Positions 56,987 to 64,000 of a stretch of DNA of 64,000 nt are shown here, piece by piece. The stretch spans positions 310,001 through 374,000 of the forward strand of contig JADJTO010000003.1 in NCBI GenBank assembly GCA_016711105.1. The letters run 5' to 3'. Below the pieces are notes generated by a model. It did no database searches and was not told the DNA's origin. It saw nothing but the letters and a program-made list of their open reading frames with translations. Source of the DNA: Micropruina sp. (GTDB lineage: Bacteria > Actinomycetota > Actinomycetes > Propionibacteriales > Propionibacteriaceae). A program made the position numbers and the translations under genes. Numbering within the stretch: position 1 is the stretch's first letter; each line of letters begins with the position of its first letter.

Positions 56987-59065
56987 ATGAGCACTGTTAA
57001 GGCCAAACCGGCGGAGGGTCGCGACTACGAGGCGCGACATCTGCTGGTCCTGGAGGGTCTGGAGGCCGTCCGCAAGCGTCCGGCGATGTACATCGGATCC
57101 ACCGATACCCGGGGGCTGATGCACTGCCTGTGGGAAGTCATCGACAACGCCGTTGACGAGGCCCTGGGCGGCCACGGCCAGAACATCGAGATCAGGCTGG
57201 ACGCTGATGGGTCCCTCTTCGTGGCCGACCAGGCCCGCGGCATCCCGGTCGACATCGAACCCCGGACGGGACTGTCGGGAGTCGAGGTGGTCTACACCAA
57301 GCTGCACGCGGGCGGGAAGTTCGGGGGCGGAAGCTACAACGCTACCGGCGGGCTGCATGGGGTCGGTGCCTCGGTGGTCAACGCGCTCTCCAGCAGGCTC
57401 GACGTCGAGGTCGACCGGAACAACGCCACCTGGGCGATGAGCTTCCGTCGTGGCGTCCCCGGCATCTTCGAGGGGATCGGGCCGGATGCGCCGTTCACTC
57501 CAGGCGGCGGACTGCGCAAAGTTGGGCGGGTCGCCAGGGGGGTCACCGGCACCCGGGTGCGCTATTGGCCCGACCGCCAGATCTTCCTCAAGGATGCCCA
57601 GCTCTCCCTGACCCACTTGCTGGCCCGCGCGCGTCAAACCAGCTTCCTGGTCCCGGGCTTGGAGCTGACGGTGACCGACGCCCGGAGTGCCGAGCCGACG
57701 GTAGAGGTGTTCAAGCACGACGGGGGCATCTCGGAGTTCTGTGAGTATCTCGCCAACGACAACCCGGTCAGCGACATCCTCCGGCTGCAAGGCACCGACC
57801 GTTTCACCGAGACCGTGCCGATGCTCGACGATGCCGGCGCCATGACCCCGACCGATGTGGACCGCGAACTCGAGGTGGACATCGCCCTGCGTTGGGGTGT
57901 CGGGTACGAGAACCACGTCCAATCCTTCGTCAACATCATCGCCACGCCCAAGGGCGGCACCCATGTGACGGGCTTCGAACGCGGTTTGACCAGGGCTTTC
58001 GCGAAGGGTCTTGAGGGCACGCGGCTGCTCAAGACCGGGGAAGAACTGACCAAGGACGACATCCTCGAGGGCCTGACCGCGGTCGTCACCGTCCGGTTGG
58101 CCGAACCCCAGTTCGAGGGCCAGACCAAAGAGGTCCTGGGCACCCCGCCGGTCACTCGGTTGGTCACCCGGATCGTGGAACGCGAACTCGGAGAGTTCCT
58201 CACCTCGACCCGCGCCGCCGTGCGCACTCAGGCTCGGGCAGTGATGGAGAAAGCCGTCGGGGCGGCCCGGACGAGAGTGGCGGCCCGCTCCCACCGGGAG
58301 AATCAGCGGCGCAAGAACGCCCTCGAATCGTCCTCCTTGCCGGCGAAGCTGTCCGACTGCCGCAGCTCAGACGTGGATCGGACCGAACTGTTCATCGTTG
58401 AGGGCGACTCGGCCCTGGGCACGGCGAAGTTGGCTCGCAACTCCGAGTTCCAGGCGCTGCTGCCGATTCGGGGCAAGATCCTCAACGTCCAGAAGGCGAG
58501 CGTGGGGGACATGCTCAAGAACACCGAATGCGCCTCCATCATCCAGGTGGTCGGTGCGGGCTCCGGCCGGAGCTTCGAGGTTGACGCTGCCCGCTACGGC
58601 AAGGTGATCTTCATGGCCGACGCCGACTCCGACGGGGCGCACATCCGCTGTCTGCTGGCCACGCTGTTCTTCAAGTACATGCGTCCTCTCGTCGAAGCCG
58701 GACGGGTGTTCACCGCGGTCCCGCCGCTGCATCGATTCGAGATGATCAACCCGCGGCGCGGCAACCCCAAGTACGTCTACACCTACTCCGAAGCCGAGTA
58801 CCGCCGGAAGATGGCCGAACTGACGGAGAAGAACCATGCCTGCAAGGAACCGCAGCGATACAAAGGCCTGGGCGAAATGGACGCCGATCAGTTGGCCGAG
58901 ACCACGATGAGCCCCGAACACCGAACCTTGCGCCGGATCACCGTCGATGAGATCGCCGACGCCGAAGCCACGTTCGAGAAGCTGATGGGCAATGACGTGG
59001 CTCCTCGTAAGGAGTTCATCGTTTCCGGTGCCTACCAGTTGGACGCCGAGCGGATCGACGTCTGA
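56987..59065 (+). CDS. parE: DNA topoisomerase IV / gyrase subunit B (ParE type)
   Basis: This 692-residue type IIA topoisomerase ATPase subunit has the GHKL domain (DNAVDEALGGHG, GGKFGGGSYNATGGLHGVG), the transducer, and the Toprim domain with EGDSALG near residue 467 and DADSDGAHI near residue 542. It forms the enzyme with the ParC-type subunit encoded at 59.6-62.1 kb. The location next to the principal sigma factor and the short second pair of genes match the ParE-ParC set of Streptomyces, not the oriC-linked gyrBA. No frameshift is seen. Confidence 0.93.
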   Translation: MSTVKAKPAEGRDYEARHLLVLEGLEAVRKRPAMYIGSTDTRGLMHCLWEVIDNAVDEALGGHGQNIEIRLDADGSLFVADQARGIPVDIEPRTGLSGVEVVYTKLHAGGKFGGGSYNATGGLHGVGASVVNALSSRLDVEVDRNNATWAMSFRRGVPGIFEGIGPDAPFTPGGGLRKVGRVARGVTGTRVRYWPDRQIFLKDAQLSLTHLLARARQTSFLVPGLELTVTDARSAEPTVEVFKHDGGISEFCEYLANDNPVSDILRLQGTDRFTETVPMLDDAGAMTPTDVDRELEVDIALRWGVGYENHVQSFVNIIATPKGGTHVTGFERGLTRAFAKGLEGTRLLKTGEELTKDDILEGLTAVVTVRLAEPQFEGQTKEVLGTPPVTRLVTRIVERELGEFLTSTRAAVRTQARAVMEKAVGAARTRVAARSHRENQRRKNALESSSLPAKLSDCRSSDVDRTELFIVEGDSALGTAKLARNSEFQALLPIRGKILNVQKASVGDMLKNTECASIIQVVGAGSGRSFEVDAARYGKVIFMADADSDGAHIRCLLATLFFKYMRPLVEAGRVFTAVPPLHRFEMINPRRGNPKYVYTYSEAEYRRKMAELTEKNHACKEPQRYKGLGEMDADQLAETTMSPEHRTLRRITVDEIADAEATFEKLMGNDVAPRKEFIVSGAYQLDAERIDV

Positions 59066-59084
59066 GCCGCCGGACGGCTCGCGC

Positions 59085-59576
59085 TCAGAGCAGTTGGCGG
59101 AGGCGTCCGGTTTCCACGTCGTAGAGGAAACCGCCCACCTCGGCGCGACCGGCGATCATCGGGTGAGTCCTGAGCAGGGCGACGTCATCGGCAAGCCTGG
59201 CCTGCTGATCGGGGTCGGCCCCGATCACCATGCCGCCGGCGTCCAGGCCAGAGGCGGCACTCAGCGCTGAGCGGACGAAGTCGTCGTCACCCTTGGCCAT
59301 CATGCAGAGGGTGTGCGGGACGACCAGGATCCGGTCGACCTGCAGGAGTTGCACGGCCACCACACAGCCGGTCAGCGCCGAAGAGGTGACGCGGCCGCCC
59401 GGGGTGCGCATGATCTTGGCGTCACCGACCCTCAAGCCGATCATTTCCAGCGGTTCCAGGCGAGAATCCATGCAGGTGACCATCGCCACCCCGGCATGAG
59501 CGATGCCGTCGAAGGTGTGATCGTGCTGGTCGCTGTAGACGGCATTGGCCGCCAGAAGATCATCGAAGCCGCGCAT
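59085..59576 (-). CDS. Beta-carbonic anhydrase
   Basis: This 163-residue enzyme hydrates carbon dioxide to bicarbonate with zinc. The zinc ligands are visible in VTCMDSRLEP (Cys, with the Asp-Arg pair) and in VPHTLCMMAKG (His and Cys). The usual family motif after the His is HTDCG or HTGCGM; here L replaces the D or G, a mild departure. GGRVTSSALTGCVVAVQLL follows the first ligand. It lies inside the pair of topoisomerase genes and is convergent with parE. Confidence 0.9.
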   Translation of the reverse strand: MRGFDDLLAANAVYSDQHDHTFDGIAHAGVAMVTCMDSRLEPLEMIGLRVGDAKIMRTPGGRVTSSALTGCVVAVQLLQVDRILVVPHTLCMMAKGDDDFVRSALSAASGLDAGGMVIGADPDQQARLADDVALLRTHPMIAGRAEVGGFLYDVETGRLRQLL

Positions 59577-59646
59577 GACGGACAGCGTAGGGGCAGCAGA
59601 CTCCCGGTCCGCAGGGACCGTCCAGATTCGGGCGGCCCCTTGCGGG

Positions 59647-62111
59647 TTAGGCCAAGGGGTGCTGGCGGGAGCCGATTCCCGCGATCGGTTGCCCGGCCGG
59701 GATGCCTGAGCCGTCGCGGCGAGGATCGAGCACGGGCAGGTCGATCGGGGCCCCGCTGGCGGCAGCGGCGATCGCTGGGGCGGCTCCCACCCACGCGCTG
59801 GTCAACACGTCCTCCCCGCGCAGGAACCGATGACAACGGACGCCGCCCGTCCCGCGACCCTTGCCCGGGTATTCCTCAAACGGGGTCACCTTGACCGTCC
59901 CGGTGTCGGTCCCGGGCAGCGCCTCCGAGGACCCGCCAACCGACACCACGACGGCGCCGCTGCGGCGGGTGACGCCGAAGAAGACCACCCGCGCATCCCG
60001 GCTCAGCTTGATCCCGGCCATCCCGCCGCCGGCCCTACCCTGGGGCCGGACGCCTGCGGCGGGGAAGTGCAGCAACTGGGAATCGCTGGCGATGAAGACG
60101 AGGTCGACGTCGTCGTCAGGCAACTCGACCGCGCCGACCACGACGTCGCCGTCCTCGAGACGAATGATCTCCCAGGCGTCCTTGCTCAGAATCTCCGGAT
60201 TGACCCGCTTCACCACGCCGCGTCGGGTTCCCAAGGCCCAGCCGTGGGTGCCCTCGTCCAGCGTGGTCAAAGCGAGAATGCGTTCATCGCCTAGGAGTTG
60301 GAGCAGTTCGGTGGCTGGTGCCGCACCCTGGAGGTTGGGCGCCGACGCCGTCCCCGGAACGGCCGGCAACTCGATCGCGTGGGCACGGACCAACCGGCCC
60401 TGCGAGGTGATCACCCCGAAGTCGGCCCGAGCCGTCGTCCGGATCGCGGACACGATGACGTCATGCTGAACCCGCGATCCGCCTGCCGGCAGCGGCTCTG
60501 CACCGTCGGTGCGCGCCAGCAGTCCGGCGGAGGACAACAACACCCAGCACGGGTCGTCCCCGATCTCCAGGGGCGTTGTCACAGCGGAGACCGCCGTCCC
60601 CCCGGAGGCCAGGAGCACTGTCCGCCGGGGGGTGCCGTGGGTGCGGGCCACGTCGTCGAGTTCGGCTATGACCACCTGGCGCAGACGGACGGGGTCGTCG
60701 ATGATGCCCTGCAGATCGGCGATGGTGGCGGTCAGGTCGTTGCGCTCCGCTTCCAGGTCGATCCGGCTGAACTTGGTCAGGCGCCGCAACTGCATGTCCA
60801 GGATGTAGTTGGCCTGGATCTCGGTCAGGTCGAAGGCCTCGATCAGGGGTTGTCCGCGCAGCAGCGGCGTCATCGCTGCCGCGAATGATCGCGATCACGT
60901 CGTCGATGTCGACGATCGCCAGCAGGAGGCCCTCCACCAGGTGCAGCCGGTCGGCGGCTTTGCCGAGCTTGAACTTGGTCCGGCGCAGGATCACGTCAAG
61001 GCGGTGCTCCAAGAAGACTGACAGCATCTCCTTGAGTGACAGGGTGCGGGGTTGCCCTTCGACCAGGGCCACAGCATTGATCGAGAAGGAGTCTTCGAGC
61101 TTGGTCATCCGGTAGAGCTGCTCCAGAAGCGCCTCGGGGTTGAACCCGTTCTTGATCTCAATCACGAGACGGGTGCCGTTGAGAAGGTCGGTGAGGTCCT
61201 TCACGTCAGCGATCCCGGTCAGCTTCTTGCTCTGCACCAGGGTCTTGATCTGCTCCATGATCCGCTCCGGGCCGACCAAGTAGGGCAGTTCGGTGACCAC
61301 GATGCCCTTGCGGCGCGGGTGCACCTGCTCGATCCGGGCGGTGGCTCGGATCTTGAACGAACCGCGCCCGGTGAGGTACGCGTCGCGGATTCCTCCAGCC
61401 CGACGATCTTGCCCCCGTCGGCAGGTCGGGCCCGGGGATGAACCGCATCAGGGCGTCGATGTCGGCGTCCGGGTGGGCGGAGAGGTGCTTCAAGGCCTGA
61501 ATGGTCTCCACCAGATTGTGCGGAGGGATGTTGGTCGCCATGCCCACCGCGATCCCGGTGCTGCCATTGACCAGCAAGTTGGGCAGCGCGGCCGGCAGTA
61601 CCACCGGCTCGGTTTCCTTGCCGTCATAGTTGGGCCGGAAGTCGACCGTGTCCTCATCCAGGCCGGCCGTCATCGCCCGAGCAGCGGACGCCATCCGGCA
61701 CTCGGTGTAGCGCATCGCGGCCGGGCCGGCATCCAGCGAGCCGAAGTTGCCGTGCCCGTCGATCATGGGTAGCCGTTGTGACCAGGACTGGGCCATCCGG
61801 ACCAGGGCGTCGTAAATGGCGCCGTCCCCGTGGGGATGCAACAGGCCCATCACCTGTCCGACCACCCGGGCGCACTTCACATGGCTCTTGTCGGGGCGGA
61901 TGCCCATCTCGTCCATCCCGAAGAGAATCCGGCGTTGCACTGGTTTCAGCCCGTCGCGAGCATCGGGCAAGGCCCGGCTGTAGATCACGGAATAGGCGTA
62001 CTCGAGGAAGCTGGTCTCCATTTCGGCGGACACGTCGACGTCGACGATCCGCTCGCTGGTCTCGTCATCGACCGGGGGCCGGACTGGCATGCGGCGCTCA
62101 AGCTCCTTCAT
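59647..62111 (-). CDS. parC: DNA topoisomerase IV subunit A (ParC/GyrA type), three indels
   Basis: This subunit cuts and rejoins DNA. The N-terminal part has [22 protein letters not shown] and the catalytic tyrosine in [10 protein letters not shown] near residue 132; then tower, coiled coil and C-terminal beta-propeller repeats. Three single-base changes are needed: two missing Gs near 61423 and 61395 (restoring [21 protein letters not shown] in part) and one surplus C near 60845 (restoring [12 protein letters not shown]). The corrected protein is about 820 residues. The C-terminus lacks the GyrA-box pattern as far as I can see, supporting ParC rather than GyrA. Confidence 0.92.
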
Positions 62112-62189
62112 CTCAGGGACCCGTCGATTCTGCCTTGGTGTGGGCGCGCCGACACGGATCGGGTGCGGTGTGTCTGGTGGTTTCGAGCC

Positions 62190-63230
62190 TCAGGCCTGGT
62201 CGGAGAGTAGGGGGCGGAGCTGGTCGGCCAGGCCGCGCCCATCAGGCGCCTCGATCAGAGGGGCCTCGAAGGCGGGTTCCTCGGGCGATTCGACCATCGC
62301 CGTCGGGGTGCCGTGGGCGAGCACCTGCTCGGCCGGACTGAGTTGGCGGATGGCGATCACCCGCACGTGCTCTGGTTCGGCTGCCGCGAACTCGGCATAG
62401 ATCTCGGGATCATGCTGGCCATCATCGCCGATCAGCACCCAAGAAATCCCCGGAAACTCCTCGGTCAGCTGTCGCAGCGCGCCGCGCTTGTGCTCCCTGC
62501 CGGAGCGAAACCAGCCGGTGTTGGTCGGCCCCCAATCGGTGAGCAGGAGGGCGCCCAGCGGGTAGCGGTGCCGCCGCAAGAACCGATTCAGGAAGTCGTG
62601 GGTGTTCCAAGCGCCGGTGGAGAGGTACAGCAGCGGCGCGCCCGGATGGGCGTCGAGCAACTCCTGATAGAGGCGGGCCATGCCCGGCACCGCCGTGCGA
62701 TTGGACTCATCCTTGATGAAGGTGTTCCACGCGGCGATCATCGGACGGGGCAGCCAGGTGGTCAAGACGGTGTCGTCCACGTCCGAGATCACCCCAAAGC
62801 CGACCTCTTCACTGACGATCTGGATCGGTGCTTCCCAGACCTCGGAGGTGGCCGTCCGGAGTTGAGCGATCTGCCAGCCAGGAGCGAGCCCGTGATCGGC
62901 AACGCGCTGGTCGATGTAGCCCCCACGGTCGGTGGTCATGGTCACCGACTGCGCGCCGACGGTGATGGTCACCTCAGCCCGCACGCAGGCGGCCGTGAAG
63001 AAGTTCCGCCAACCGCGGCGTTTCACGAACGTTTCGGTGGCTCGGCCAAGTTGAGTCTGAGCGCGACGCGGGCCCAGCACGACCCGGCCCAGCACCCGAG
63101 CCTGCTCGCCGCTGCCGTAGCCGGTGTAGCAGATCACCCGTTCCTGCCAGCCGAGTGCCCGGAAGAGCGCTTCGGCGCCTCGGTCGATGGCTTCATCGAT
63201 CCGGGCGGCAATGAATGGGCGGGTGCTCAC
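62190..63230 (-). CDS. App1-family (DUF2183) phosphatase-like protein
   Basis: This 346-residue protein has the App1/DUF2183 phosphatidate phosphatase signature: the HAD-type ISDVDDTVLTTW near residue 155, FLRRHRYPLGALLLTDWG, SGREHKRGALRQL and WVLIGDDGQHDPEIY. Eukaryotic App1 dephosphorylates phosphatidate; bacterial members are untested. Start GTG 63230 gives VSTRPFIAARIDEA; GTG 63236 is an alternative. It follows the parC gene on the same strand, in the conserved order of this region. Confidence 0.85.
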   Translation of the reverse strand: MSTRPFIAARIDEAIDRGAEALFRALGWQERVICYTGYGSGEQARVLGRVVLGPRRAQTQLGRATETFVKRRGWRNFFTAACVRAEVTITVGAQSVTMTTDRGGYIDQRVADHGLAPGWQIAQLRTATSEVWEAPIQIVSEEVGFGVISDVDDTVLTTWLPRPMIAAWNTFIKDESNRTAVPGMARLYQELLDAHPGAPLLYLSTGAWNTHDFLNRFLRRHRYPLGALLLTDWGPTNTGWFRSGREHKRGALRQLTEEFPGISWVLIGDDGQHDPEIYAEFAAAEPEHVRVIAIRQLSPAEQVLAHGTPTAMVESPEEPAFEAPLIEAPDGRGLADQLRPLLSDQA

Positions 63231-63330
63231 ACGCACACCGTAACCAACCTCGCCGAGTGCTGCGAGCCGCACCCCTGGCCGGCTCGGCTCCGGTTGGGTG
63301 GGTTGTGCGCAACCGTGCCAAGATTGTCGA

Positions 63331-63909
63331 ATGAGTCCGTCCTTGTCGCGGGTCCTGCCCGGCGACCTTCGTGCCGCGATCGACGCCTGCGGGTACTTCC
63401 CTTATCTGATCGCCGACGCGGTCGCGTTGGCAACCGCGGGGGAGCCGGTGCTGGATCATGTCGTGCATCACGAGGCGACGTTCAATCATGAAGAAATCCA
63501 GCGGCACCTCTCCGTGCTGGTGATCACCCCGACCCGGCTGATCGTGGGCCATACCGATGAGGGAGCCGAGCCGCATCAGGCGATGACCACGACCGAGTCG
63601 GTCGCCCTGGGCCGGATTCATTCGGTTGCGTTGACCCAGGTGGTCACCCATCCGGAGCGCCATGGCACTCGTCGTTCCGCCGTCGTGGAAACGTGGCTGA
63701 CCGTCGGCTGGGGAGCAATGCGTCGACTGGAGTTGGAGTCAGCCCACTGCGGTGACCCGACCTGTGAGGCCGACCACGGCATGTCGGGGTCGCTGGTGGG
63801 TGACGATCTGACGGTCCGGATCAGTGCCACAGCTGACGGCCAGGCCAAGGTTGCTCGCCTGGTGGCCTTCGGTACTGCACTGCAGTTGGCGGCGGGCGGT
63901 CCCCGGTGA
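63331..63909 (+). CDS. DUF5998 family protein
   Basis: This 192-residue protein belongs to an actinobacterial family of unknown function usually found here, next to the parC gene. It contains AACGYFPYLIADAVALA-type sequence (CGYFPYLIADAVALA), HHEATFNHEEIQRHLSVLVITPTRLI and a cysteine pair in HCGDPTCEADHG. The stop overlaps the next start as GTGA, so it is co-translated with an alkaline-phosphatase-family gene. Confidence 0.8.
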   Translation: MSPSLSRVLPGDLRAAIDACGYFPYLIADAVALATAGEPVLDHVVHHEATFNHEEIQRHLSVLVITPTRLIVGHTDEGAEPHQAMTTTESVALGRIHSVALTQVVTHPERHGTRRSAVVETWLTVGWGAMRRLELESAHCGDPTCEADHGMSGSLVGDDLTVRISATADGQAKVARLVAFGTALQLAAGGPR

Positions 63910-64000
63910 GTGGTTGGGTCCTGCCCGACTACGGGAGATCCACCCTTGCCGACGTTCTTCCCTCACTCGGAACAATGGCGGGGCTGTCAGGGGAGAACCG
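63906..64000 (+). CDS. Alkaline phosphatase/nucleotide pyrophosphatase family protein, N-terminal end only
   Basis: The first 31 codons, from GTG 63906, read GWVLPDYGRSTLADVLPSLG, the N-terminal pattern of the alkaline-phosphatase-superfamily protein that follows DUF5998 genes in actinobacteria. The gene is cut by the window edge, so no catalytic residue is visible. The start overlaps the upstream stop codon as GTGA. Confidence 0.6.
   Translation, partial: MSGWVLPDYGRSTLADVLPSLGTMAGLSGEN

Overview
This window is a piece of a high-GC actinobacterial chromosome. Gene content and order (ltbR-leuCD, ddl, thiL, ftsK-rimO-pgsA-cinA-clgR-recA-recX-rny-miaB-miaA-dapF-hflX, lexA, nrdR-nrdJ, hrpA, principal sigma factor, parE-parC) match the conserved core of Streptomyces and relatives. 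RNase Y beside recX and a class II ribonucleotide reductase fit the Propionibacteriales best; the genus cannot be named from sequence alone.

Layout. 1-9.3 kb: end of a polysaccharide-type locus (epimerase, membrane protein), the leucine genes leuCD with a divergent IclR regulator, then plsC, ddl, rarD, thiL and a phosphotransferase. 9.4-25.7 kb: division, recombination and RNA-modification core (ftsK, rimO, pgsA, cinA, clgR-like, DUF3046, recA with an SOS box, recX, rny, miaB, miaA, dapF, hflX, a DinG/XPD-type helicase). 25.7-34.8 kb: the SOS and deoxynucleotide block (DUF167, lexA, a divS-like SOS gene, nrdR, nrdJ), split by a 4-kb module of sigK, rskA, a fasciclin lipoprotein and a membrane molybdopterin oxidoreductase. 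34.9-39.5 kb: an accessory island with a decayed tyrosine recombinase, a ParB-motif hypothetical gene, an IS110 tail, gene remnants, an RraB-domain protein and a ParDE toxin-antitoxin pair. 39.6-50.2 kb: a DedA-like protein, acyltransferase, AEC transporter, YbjN-type protein, a PPOX-Usp pair, hrpA, a PAC2 protein and tesB, followed by a 160-bp foldback MITE. 50.4-64 kb: a group 2 sigma factor, oligopeptidase B, the principal sigma factor, small conserved actinobacterial genes, topoisomerase IV parE and parC, a carbonic anhydrase, an App1-type protein, DUF5998 and the start of an alkaline-phosphatase-family gene.

Sequence quality. At least twenty single-base indels, many in G or C runs, break genes that should be intact (recA, ftsK, rimO, parC, hrpA, sigB, ptrB and others). 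Because they hit essential genes and each is fixed by one base, I read most as sequencing or assembly errors. Coordinates of such genes are given end to end across the frameshifts.

Most interesting biology. The sigK module sits between lexA and its usual divergent SOS partner and carries two near-identical candidate SigK promoters. The MITE behind tesB has a TTA target duplication and its first base supplies the tesB stop codon. Three DnaA-box-like sites lie in front of nrdRJ, recX may start at a CTG that overlaps the recA stop codon, and the ParDE pair has its own palindromic operator.
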